Part shown: positions 34,369-41,996 of the stretch, piece after piece
How the letters are laid out: every line of letters begins with the position of its first letter
Position numbering within the stretch: the stretch's first letter is position 1
Origin: JABGQS01 sp963674545
GTDB taxonomy: Bacteria; Bacillota; Clostridia; Christensenellales; SZUA-584
NCBI GenBank assembly: GCA_963674545.2
Contig: CAXXFB010000001.1
Coordinates: forward strand, 3,239,419 to 3,303,418
Reading direction: 5' to 3'
Length of the DNA: 64,000 nt
The notes under the pieces: generated by a model
Seen by the model: the letters and a program-made list of their open reading frames with translations, nothing else
The model's database searches: none
What the model was told of the DNA's origin: nothing
Translations under genes and position numbers: made by a program

Positions 34369-35895
34369 ATGAGCGAAAACAACACTGTTAGTAAACATGT
34401 ATTGGAAATAGATAATATAACTAAGGTATTTCCTGGTGTAAAGGCACTGGACAGAGTCAGTTTGGACCTGAAACCTGGCGAAGTATTAGCGCTTGTCGGG
34501 GAAAACGGCGCCGGTAAATCCACCCTTATTAACTGCATCACAGGAGTGCTAAAACCAGAAGAGGGAGAGATACGAATAAACGGTGAAGCCGTCGAGATGA
34601 AAAATCCGCTGGTTTCTTCACAGCACGGTATCAGCGTAGTCCATCAAGAGAGGAACTTGATACCTACGTTCGATGTGGCAGAGAATATATTCTTTGACAA
34701 GATAAGCGGAAGCGGGACAAAGATGGTAAACCGTAAATGGATGCATGAAAACGTAAAACCGTATCTTGACCTTGTACGGCTGGATATCGATCCAGCGGCG
34801 GAGGTTGATGATTTATCGTCTGCACAGAAGCAGCTTATAGAGATAGCACGTGCGCTGTCTATAAACGCAAAGATATTGCTGCTGGACGAGCCGACGGCGT
34901 CCATATCCATAAAAGAAGCGGATATGCTTATAGATTTACTTAAAGACCTTAGAAGCAAGGGCGTTTCGATAATATACGTCAGCCATAAGCTGGAGGAGAT
35001 ATTTGAGATCGCTGACAGAGTCAAGGTCATAAGAGACGGCAAAGGAGTAGGCGACGCTGTGCCGGTCGGCGAACTTACGAGAGACAAACTGGTCGAAATG
35101 ATGGTAGGCAGCCGGGAGATGACAAGAGCATTCCCTTCGCACGACCGTTCGAAATCTCCGGTAGTAATGGAAGTCAGACAGATCACTTCAAAGCTTAATG
35201 ACAAACCTGCGTCGTTTGAATTAAAGAAAGGCGAGATACTTGGCTGGTATGGCCTTGTGGGCGCCGGGAGGACAGAGCTCGCCCGGGAAGTGATCGGGAT
35301 AGACCCTATCCGAAACGGTGAAATAAGGATTAATGATAAAAAAGTACAGATGCGTTCGTATAAAGACGCATTCGAGAAATACGGCATATATTATCTTAGT
35401 GAAAACCGGAAGGAAGAGGGATTGTTCCTTATCCATTCTATAGCGACTAATATATCCGCGGTTGCACTAAAGCGCATAAAGAACAAAGCGGGGCTGAACT
35501 CACCAAAAAAAGAAAGAGCGCTGGCAAAGGAGTATGCCGGAAAGATACAGATAAAGATGGGTGACCCGGACGATGTCGTATCCAGCCTTTCGGGCGGTAA
35601 CCAGCAAAAGGTGTGCATAGCAAAGTGTCTTGTAACTGAGCCGGAGATAATTATAGCGGATGAACCGACCGTTGGAATCGATGTTAAAACCAAGGCTGAG
35701 ATACACAAGCTGATATATGAGCTTTCCCAACAGGGGAAATCTATAATAGTTATTTCTTCCGACCTCCCGGAGCTTATACAGATAGCCGAACGCATACAGG
35801 TGTTCCGTGACGGAAGCATAGTGGGTGAGATAGAAAACGATAAAGATTACGACTCGACGAGTACAAAGGTAATGAATGCAATCTTAGGAAACTAA
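34369..35895 (+). CDS. Sugar ABC transporter ATP-binding protein, RbsA/MglA type
   Basis: A 508-residue ATPase with two fused nucleotide-binding domains. The first has Walker A GENGAGKST (near residue 45), a degenerate signature LSSAQKQ and Walker B LLLDEPTAS. The second has the family's degenerate Walker A (GAGRTELAR) but a full signature LSGGNQQK and IIADEPTVGID. This asymmetry is normal for RbsA/MglA. It powers the two upstream permeases. Confidence 0.92.
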   Translation: MSENNTVSKHVLEIDNITKVFPGVKALDRVSLDLKPGEVLALVGENGAGKSTLINCITGVLKPEEGEIRINGEAVEMKNPLVSSQHGISVVHQERNLIPTFDVAENIFFDKISGSGTKMVNRKWMHENVKPYLDLVRLDIDPAAEVDDLSSAQKQLIEIARALSINAKILLLDEPTASISIKEADMLIDLLKDLRSKGVSIIYVSHKLEEIFEIADRVKVIRDGKGVGDAVPVGELTRDKLVEMMVGSREMTRAFPSHDRSKSPVVMEVRQITSKLNDKPASFELKKGEILGWYGLVGAGRTELAREVIGIDPIRNGEIRINDKKVQMRSYKDAFEKYGIYYLSENRKEEGLFLIHSIATNISAVALKRIKNKAGLNSPKKERALAKEYAGKIQIKMGDPDDVVSSLSGGNQQKVCIAKCLVTEPEIIIADEPTVGIDVKTKAEIHKLIYELSQQGKSIIVISSDLPELIQIAERIQVFRDGSIVGEIENDKDYDSTSTKVMNAILGN

Positions 35896-35956
35896 AGCGA
35901 AAAGCTTTTGTTTAATAAAGCGGGGAAACCTGCAAAAAATAATGAGGAGGAAAGTT

Positions 35957-37123
35957 ATGAAAAGAATAGTAGTTATGCTGCTCGCACTGGCAATGGTGTT
36001 CTCATTTGCCGCCTGCCAGCAGGAAACGACTGATTCAGGTGCGACTCAGGATGACACAGCCAGCTCGGACACAGGTGATTCAGGTTCAACGGATACGGCG
36101 GACGATACATCCGACACGTCCGGTGACACTGCAGATATGGAGTATCAGCCGGTTATAGACATTCCATACGGCCCGACGGAAGGCAAGACAGATGATGATT
36201 ATCAGTTTGGTTTTTCTTTCGGAGGAATAAACCCGTATGCTGACCCGGTAGAACCGGCTGCGACACAGGCAGAGAAAGAACTCGGTATCACAAAACACAT
36301 GATAATCTCTACACCTCAGGACTGGGTTCAGAATGACCAGAACCAGCTTCTTGATGCTCTTATTGCAGGCGGCTGCAAAGGTATTCAGATGATGCCTTCG
36401 GAAGCTACTGCAAGCAACGAGCAGATTACGAAAATGGTTAATGCCGGCATACCTGTAGTATGCATGGGCGGACCGCCGGAGCTACCTTCGGACGCTACTC
36501 TTACATTGGCAACGGACGTTTACGCATCTGCATACCAGGGCACGGTAGCTGTTATTGAGAAGCTGGGCGGCGAAGGAAACATAGTCGGCCTCTCTGGTGC
36601 GATAAACGACACAAACACACAGAAGAGATTCCAGGCTATCCAGGACGCTTGTGATGAGTATCCGAATGTAACGTTGTTCCAGACTATAGGCGACATCGAC
36701 AACGCTGAGGGTTCTATGACGGCGATAGGCGACCTGCTTGCAGCAAGCGGCGAAGAGATCAATGGTATGATAAGCACGGCTTACTATCCGTCGGTAGCTA
36801 TGGCTAAGTATCTGGCACAGGAAGAATACAGCCACATAGTCGGCGTAGGTATTGACACAGACAATGCTGTTCTTGATGCGATAAGAGAAGGAGTTCTTTA
36901 CGGAACTATGTCTCAGAACCCATGGGGGCAGTCATACATAGCAACATACACATTAAAGATGCTTATTGACGGTTATACCTATAAAGATGACCAGCCTGAA
37001 GTTATCGACTCCGGATCATTCCTGATAACCGCAGAGAACATTGACAGCATGGACGTGACGATCAAAGAAGTAACAGAAGAAATATTGAGTACATGGCTCG
37101 ACAGGTTCAATCCTCCGGCCTAA
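35957..37123 (+). CDS. Sugar-binding lipoprotein, RbsB type
   Basis: A 388-residue lipoprotein with signal MKRIVVMLLALAMVFSFAAC (lipobox FAAC), a Thr/Asp/Ser-rich linker of about 40 residues, and a periplasmic-binding-protein fold of the RbsB type (LLDALIAGGCKGIQMMPSEAT, VVCMGGPPELP, GVGIDTDNAVLDAIREG). It delivers the sugar to the transporter encoded just upstream. ATG 35957 is chosen because the AGGAGG at 35945 precedes it; the in-frame ATG at 35942 abuts the site. A large hairpin follows the gene. Confidence 0.92.
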   Translation: MKRIVVMLLALAMVFSFAACQQETTDSGATQDDTASSDTGDSGSTDTADDTSDTSGDTADMEYQPVIDIPYGPTEGKTDDDYQFGFSFGGINPYADPVEPAATQAEKELGITKHMIISTPQDWVQNDQNQLLDALIAGGCKGIQMMPSEATASNEQITKMVNAGIPVVCMGGPPELPSDATLTLATDVYASAYQGTVAVIEKLGGEGNIVGLSGAINDTNTQKRFQAIQDACDEYPNVTLFQTIGDIDNAEGSMTAIGDLLAASGEEINGMISTAYYPSVAMAKYLAQEEYSHIVGVGIDTDNAVLDAIREGVLYGTMSQNPWGQSYIATYTLKMLIDGYTYKDDQPEVIDSGSFLITAENIDSMDVTIKEVTEEILSTWLDRFNPPA

Positions 37124-37130
37124 TGGTAAG

Positions 37131-37174
37131 ACTCTTTGGGGGAGCCTTGTGCTAGAAGGCTCTCCCCAAAAGAG
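37131..37174 (+). terminator. Large hairpin after the binding-protein gene
   Basis: ACTCTTTGGGG-GAGCCTT (from 37131) pairs with AAGGCTC-CCCC-AAAGAGT (to 37174) around a short loop. No T-run follows, so it may protect the transporter mRNA or partly stop transcription rather than fully terminate. Confidence 0.55.
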
Positions 37175-37224
37175 TGTCTGAAAAATTACGGGCCGCAAAC
37201 GGCTGTTAACTGACAGCGGCCTGC

Positions 37225-37329
37225 GCAATAGAACAGCAAGTTCATATATGCTTTTCAGCGCATATATAATCTATTTTAATACAGAACTTAACTGCTATCA
37301 ACATATGTTTTTATAGTTTGTTCTATTGC
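37225..37329 (+). promoter_or_regulatory. Folded intergenic region with nested inverted repeats
   Basis: GCAATAGAAC (37225-37234) is exactly complementary to GTTCTATTGC (37320-37329). Inside lies ATATATGC (37244-37251) / GCATATAT (37260-37267). Together they could fold into a closed domain of about 105 bases just before the mutarotase gene. No known riboswitch consensus is visible. Confidence 0.4.
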
Positions 37330-37384
37330 AGAAAATTAAACAATCATCAGAGATTTGCCGCATATACGGCAGGGAGTATTTCAC

Positions 37385-37708
37385 ATGAAAAGATTTGGGC
37401 AGGTTATCAAGGTAAATCCGGCTAAGCTTGATTATTACAAACAACTGCATGCAAACCCGTGGCCGGGTGTAAACAAGAAGCTTAAGGAGTGCAACATACA
37501 AAACTTCTCAATATATTATAAAGACGGCTATCTGTTTTCATATTTTGAGTATACAGGAGATGATTATGAAAAGGATACGAAAAAAATAAGCGACGACACG
37601 GAAACACAGAGGTGGTGGAAAGAGACAGACCCCTGCCAGATTCCTTTAGAAACACGAAAAGAAGGCGAATGGTGGGCGGATATGGAGGAAGTTTACCATC
37701 TTGACTAG
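37385..37708 (+). CDS. L-rhamnose mutarotase family protein
   Basis: A 107-residue protein close to the RhaM family in length and sequence (FGQVIKVNPAKLDYYKQLHANPWPGV, NFSIYYKDGYLFSYFEY, WWKETDPCQIPL). Members interconvert alpha and beta forms of L-rhamnose, L-fucose or similar sugars. It begins the catabolic half of the operon after the transporter. An in-frame ATG at 37355 lacks a ribosome site; ATG 37385 follows AGGGAG. Confidence 0.9.
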   Translation: MKRFGQVIKVNPAKLDYYKQLHANPWPGVNKKLKECNIQNFSIYYKDGYLFSYFEYTGDDYEKDTKKISDDTETQRWWKETDPCQIPLETRKEGEWWADMEEVYHLD

Positions 37709-37720
37709 AGAGGAAAAACA

Positions 37721-38407
37721 ATGAAAAGATCATTCATAAATGAAATGCAGAGATGGTCACTTGACTTGTTGAATGCAAACAGCTTCAAACTTCCTATGTT
37801 TGGATATTGGACGCTGGAAGAATGGGAAGAAAAAAAAGGCAGCATCGGAAGAATAAAAAAGACAATGCTTGGCTGGGACATCACGGACTTCGGCGGCGGA
37901 GACTTTGACAGCGTAGGTGCGGTGCTTTTTACCATCCGAAACGGAAATGTGCACGAAGAAGGCTGCGGAACTCCCTATGCAGAAAAAGTGATATTGATGA
38001 AACAGGGGCAGGAGCTTCCGCTGCATTATCATTACAACAAAACAGAGGACATCATAAACAGAGGCGGCGGAGTGCTGATACTTGAGATGTACAACTCAAA
38101 ACCGGATGGAAGCGTAGATGAAGAAACGGATGTTGAGATTTACTGCGATGGTATATTAAAGACTTTGAAGGCAGGCGAAGGTATAGAGATATTGCCGGGA
38201 AACAGCATCACATTGACTCCATATATCTATCATAAGTTTATATGCAAGGATGGAGCAGGAGACCTGATAGTAGGCGAAGTCTCTAAGATAAACGATGATA
38301 ATACGGACAACAAGTTTGCGCAGGAGGCTGCGAGCCGATTCTCTGAAATAGAAGAAGATGAAGCGATACTATATCCTTTGTGCAACGAGTATGACAAAGT
38401 TCTTTAG
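37721..38407 (+). CDS. D-lyxose isomerase-like cupin enzyme
   Basis: A 228-residue protein of the D-lyxose/D-mannose isomerase (YdaE) family. The metal site is visible in LPLHYHYNKTEDIINRGGG (His, His and Glu) with a later His in TPYIYHKF. It would interconvert an aldose and ketose such as lyxose and xylulose or mannose and fructose. The length matches the family. It follows the mutarotase after 12 bases and precedes the DUF2088 gene by 6. Confidence 0.88.
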   Translation: MKRSFINEMQRWSLDLLNANSFKLPMFGYWTLEEWEEKKGSIGRIKKTMLGWDITDFGGGDFDSVGAVLFTIRNGNVHEEGCGTPYAEKVILMKQGQELPLHYHYNKTEDIINRGGGVLILEMYNSKPDGSVDEETDVEIYCDGILKTLKAGEGIEILPGNSITLTPYIYHKFICKDGAGDLIVGEVSKINDDNTDNKFAQEAASRFSEIEEDEAILYPLCNEYDKVL

Positions 38408-38413
38408 GGGAGA

Positions 38414-39697
38414 ATGATGGACGAGATCTCAAGTATGCTGGATAAGGCTAAAGTTCCGTATTTTTATAAGACGAAATATAGCTTGTGCAGAGACGAAATA
38501 AAAGATATAGAAAAAGGTGTGCAGGAAGCTCTGAAAAGACAGGGCACACTGCAGTGCATAGAAAAGGGTGCAAGCGTTGCACTGACAGCGGGGAGCAGGG
38601 AGATTAATAAGATCGACAGTATCCTTCTTGCTGTTATTAATGAGCTTAAAAGAATCGGTGCAAAACCGTTTATTATTCCAGCCATGGGAAGCCATGGAGG
38701 CGCAACGGCCAAAGGACAACTGGAGATAATCAACGGATATGGTGTTACAGAGCAGACAATGGGAGTACCGATAATCAGCAGTATGGAAACGGTCGAGGTT
38801 GGCATAACACCCGAAGGTTTGCCGGTACATGCAGACAAGGCTGCTTTTCATGCAGATTATATGATACCTATCGGAAGGATAAAACCGCATCCGGAGTTTA
38901 AGGGAAAGCACGAAAGCGGCCTTTTAAAGATGATGGCCATAGGCATCGGTAAACAGCACGGTGCAAATATGTGCCATCAGTTCGGCATGGAAAATATGCC
39001 GTCAAATATATTGGCGTTTGCAAGTGTTATGCTTGAAAAATGCAGTATACCTTTTGGTATAGGAATAATTGAGAATGCTATGCACGGAACATACAGCATA
39101 ACAGCAATACCTTCGGAAGATATCATAGAAGAAGAAGCGCAGCTGCTAAATACGGCTAAAGCGCTGGTCCCGGTGGTGCCTTTCGAAAAGGTGGACGTTA
39201 TCATATGTGAACAGATGGGCAAAGACATTAGCGGTACCGGTATGGACAGCAACGTAATAGGGCGCTCAATATCACTGGGGACATCGAAGCCTTTTGCAGA
39301 GCGCATAGGGGTGTTCGACCTAACAAACAAGTCACACGGTAATTTTAACGGTGTAGCGCTGGCGGATACTATCAGCAGACGGCTATATGAAAAGATATCG
39401 TTCAAGGATACTTATCCCAATACCATAACGGCGTGTGAACCGCTGGCAGTAAAGATTCCTTCTGTGATGGACAGCGACAAGTTGTGTTTCTATTTCTGTA
39501 TAGAAACGTGTTTGAAGGCGGATAAAGAAAATATCAGGATAGTTTGGATAAAAGACACACTTTCACTGGGAGAGTTTTATATTTCCGAAGCTCTTATAAA
39601 AGAGGCCGGGGAAAACGATGAGCTTAGCAGCGCTTCAGATAAGTATCTGCCGGCTTTTGATAAAAACGATAATTTTACCGGATTTGAGCCGGTGTAA
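38414..39697 (+). CDS. DUF2088 / LarA-like nickel-pincer-type isomerase
   Basis: A 427-residue protein related to lactate racemase LarA and its uncharacterised relatives. Recognisable segments are PAMGSHGGATAKGQ, IGRIKPHPEFKGKHESGLLKMMAIGIGKQHGA (the central His/Lys-rich region) and EQMGKDISGTGMDSNV. Characterised relatives use a nickel-pincer nucleotide and racemise or epimerise 2-hydroxyacids. In a sugar operon, epimerisation of an aldonate is a reasonable guess. The cofactor-making genes larB, larC and larE are not in this window. Confidence 0.8.
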   Translation: MMDEISSMLDKAKVPYFYKTKYSLCRDEIKDIEKGVQEALKRQGTLQCIEKGASVALTAGSREINKIDSILLAVINELKRIGAKPFIIPAMGSHGGATAKGQLEIINGYGVTEQTMGVPIISSMETVEVGITPEGLPVHADKAAFHADYMIPIGRIKPHPEFKGKHESGLLKMMAIGIGKQHGANMCHQFGMENMPSNILAFASVMLEKCSIPFGIGIIENAMHGTYSITAIPSEDIIEEEAQLLNTAKALVPVVPFEKVDVIICEQMGKDISGTGMDSNVIGRSISLGTSKPFAERIGVFDLTNKSHGNFNGVALADTISRRLYEKISFKDTYPNTITACEPLAVKIPSVMDSDKLCFYFCIETCLKADKENIRIVWIKDTLSLGEFYISEALIKEAGENDELSSASDKYLPAFDKNDNFTGFEPV

Positions 39698-39716
39698 AAA
39701 ATAAAGGAGAATGATC

Positions 39717-40451
39717 ATGCTTCTCAAAAACAAGATAGCGCTGGTAACAGGCGGCGCAAAAGGTATAGGCGCTGGCTGTGCAGTTGCTTTTGCAAAGAAC
39801 GGTGCGAAGGTCGTTATAGTTGACCTTGATGAAGAAAGCGCAAAGGAAACGATTGCAGGCGTGAACGACTATTCGTCCGGCATATTTGTTAGGGCGGACG
39901 TTTCGAACGAAGACGACGTCAAGGCGGTGTTCGACGTTGTAAAAGCTGAATACGGCAGACTGGACATATTGATGAATGTTGCCGGCATATGCTCTACAAA
40001 CACTATATTCATAGAAACTATGGGCGGCTGGGACAGGATGATGGATATAAACCTTAAAGGCACATTTTTGTTTATGCGTAACGCTTTCTTGATGATGCAG
40101 GAGCAAAAATACGGCAAGGTAATCAGCGTGTCTTCAATATCCGGACAGGTTGGCGGAATCCGTACAAGCCCTGCATATGCAGCGTCTAAGTCGGGGATAC
40201 TCAGCGTTACAAAATCTTTTGCAAAGCTTGGTGCAACAGATAACATAACTGTAAACGCAATAGCGCCGGGGATAATTGATACACAGATAACGCAGGCACA
40301 GGATTTTCACTATAGCGTAGACGAAGTGCCTATGAAGCGGGTAGGGACACCGCAGGAAGTTGCACAGTGTGCATTGTTTCTTGCATCGGATATGTCTAGT
40401 TATATAACGGGGCAATGTATAAACGTCAATGGCGGGATGTACATGGGCTGA
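39717..40451 (+). CDS. SDR-family dehydrogenase 1
   Basis: A 244-residue short-chain dehydrogenase with the cofactor motif TGGAKGIG, NVAGI, the catalytic Ser in VSSISGQVG and Tyr/Lys in YAASKSG, and a C-terminal ITGQCINVNGG. In this operon it probably oxidises an aldose or a hydroxyl of a sugar acid. ATG 39717 lies 7 bases after AGGAG; the in-frame ATG at 39711 is too close to it. Confidence 0.9.
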   Translation: MLLKNKIALVTGGAKGIGAGCAVAFAKNGAKVVIVDLDEESAKETIAGVNDYSSGIFVRADVSNEDDVKAVFDVVKAEYGRLDILMNVAGICSTNTIFIETMGGWDRMMDINLKGTFLFMRNAFLMMQEQKYGKVISVSSISGQVGGIRTSPAYAASKSGILSVTKSFAKLGATDNITVNAIAPGIIDTQITQAQDFHYSVDEVPMKRVGTPQEVAQCALFLASDMSSYITGQCINVNGGMYMG

Positions 40452-40491
40452 GCCGGGGTAAATAAATACAAAACAACAAAGGGAGGAATAT

Positions 40492-41253
40492 ATGAAACTT
40501 AAAGACAAAGTCGCAATTGTTACTGGTTCAAGTAAGGGAATAGGCCAGGGAATCGCTCAGGTTTTTTCGGATGAAGGAGCAAAGGTCGTAGTTGTGTGCC
40601 GCAAAGAAGAAGAAGGAATTGCTATGGCGAAAAAGCTGGGCAGCGAGCAAGGCAGGGCTATATTTGTTAAGACAGATGTTTCAAACAGCGAGGCTATACA
40701 AAACCTTATCAATAAAACTGTGAAAGAGTTTGGACAGATAGACATACTTGTAAACAACGCTGGATATCATATTTCAAAGAACATTGAACAGACTTCAGAA
40801 GAGGAGTGGGATTTCCTTCTGAAAACAAATCTCTACAGCACATTCCTCTGCAGCAAATATGCAGTGCCCCATCTTAAAAAGACCAAGGGGAACATAATTA
40901 ATATAAGCAGTATGGTGGGTTTGGTTGGGCAGCCGAACTCTGTAGCATATTCGGCCACAAAAGGCGGACAGATATCCATGACCAGAAGCATGGCTATCGA
41001 TCTTGCGGAATATAAGATCCGGGTGAATGCAATATGCCCCGGCTGGATACAGACACCGCTTGTTGATGACTGGTTCTCGCAGCAGGAAGATGAAGAAGCG
41101 GCTAAAAAATATATCTTTGCACAACATCCGATTGGCCGTATTGGAACTATTGAGGACTGCGGTTATGCTGCTTTGTATCTTGCCAGCAGCGACTCGGATT
41201 TCGTAACAGGAATCACTCTGAATCTTGATGGGGGCATAACTCTGGGATATTAG
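40492..41253 (+). CDS. SDR-family dehydrogenase 2
   Basis: A 253-residue short-chain dehydrogenase: TGSSKGIG, VNNAGYH, catalytic Ser in NISSMVGLVG and Tyr/Lys in YSATKGG, and DFVTGITLNLDGG near the end. It is distinct from the upstream SDR, so two separate oxidations or reductions are expected in the pathway. AGGGAGG precedes ATG 40492. Confidence 0.9.
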   Translation: MKLKDKVAIVTGSSKGIGQGIAQVFSDEGAKVVVVCRKEEEGIAMAKKLGSEQGRAIFVKTDVSNSEAIQNLINKTVKEFGQIDILVNNAGYHISKNIEQTSEEEWDFLLKTNLYSTFLCSKYAVPHLKKTKGNIINISSMVGLVGQPNSVAYSATKGGQISMTRSMAIDLAEYKIRVNAICPGWIQTPLVDDWFSQQEDEEAAKKYIFAQHPIGRIGTIEDCGYAALYLASSDSDFVTGITLNLDGGITLGY

Positions 41254-41267
41254 CGGAGGCGTTAAAA

Positions 41268-41936
41268 ATGAAGATTAAAAGACTTATAGACCTTTCTCAA
41301 TCGTTTGCAGAGGGAGGGTTTAACAACCCTGCCTTTGAAGATGGAAGAATAGATGTGTGTATGCTGCACGAAACGGAGGGCTGGCATGCTGAGGTCATCA
41401 CTACTTCAACGCATACTGGAACTCATCTGGACGCTGCGCTGCACAAGATAAAGGGAGGCATACCGATAGATAAGTATGCCCTTGAGAGATTTATCGGCGA
41501 CGCTGTTGCTATAGACTTATACAGCAAAAAAGCTGACGAAGAAATAACCTATGAAGATGTTTTTGCGTACGATGAGTATATTAAGCCTGTCATAAACGTG
41601 CTTCTGTGCACTGGGTGGGCAGAGAAAAAGAGACCGGAAACAAAGGATGAATATCTTTATCATTCACCCTGGCTGGGTGCAAAGGCAGCGCAGTATTTAG
41701 TTGATAAGGGTGTGAATGCAGTGGGAATTGACCATTTCAGCATAGGAGGAGCTAATCCTGACAACGTAGAAATACCGCACGATATACTGCTTGGGTCACA
41801 GACATTGATAATAGAAGGATTGATTTTGCCAAAGATACTGCTTGAAAGAAAAGTATGGCAGCTGATCGCTCTGCCAATAAAAATGTTAGGCACAAGCGGC
41901 GCGTTGGCCCGTGCGGTAGCTGTCGAATGGGAATAA
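41268..41936 (+). CDS. Cyclase-family hydrolase (kynurenine formamidase fold)
   Basis: A 222-residue protein with the family metal motif THTGTHLDAALH near residue 45 and a later GIDHFSIGGANPDN with a second His. This fold includes arylformamidases and cyclic-imide or ester hydrolases. Next to sugar dehydrogenases it may open a sugar lactone, but that is an inference. It is the last gene of the operon, before a two-way terminator. Confidence 0.82.
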   Translation: MKIKRLIDLSQSFAEGGFNNPAFEDGRIDVCMLHETEGWHAEVITTSTHTGTHLDAALHKIKGGIPIDKYALERFIGDAVAIDLYSKKADEEITYEDVFAYDEYIKPVINVLLCTGWAEKKRPETKDEYLYHSPWLGAKAAQYLVDKGVNAVGIDHFSIGGANPDNVEIPHDILLGSQTLIIEGLILPKILLERKVWQLIALPIKMLGTSGALARAVAVEWE

Positions 41937-41969
41937 AACAGATTGATATTAAAGATTGATCAATAAATT

Positions 41970-41996
41970 ACAGCCGGGAAATCGGTTGTTTTTTTA
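41970..41996. terminator. Bidirectional terminator between convergent genes
   Basis: CAGCCG (41971-41976), loop GGAAAT, CGGTTG (41983-41988), then eight or more T. It serves the sugar operon, and possibly the opposing GGDEF gene whose stop is at 41994. Confidence 0.7.

Noticed and set aside
38414..39697. True lactate racemase LarA
   Set aside because: The sequence is only distantly related, the lar cofactor genes are absent here, and the neighbours are sugar genes, so the specific name is not justified.
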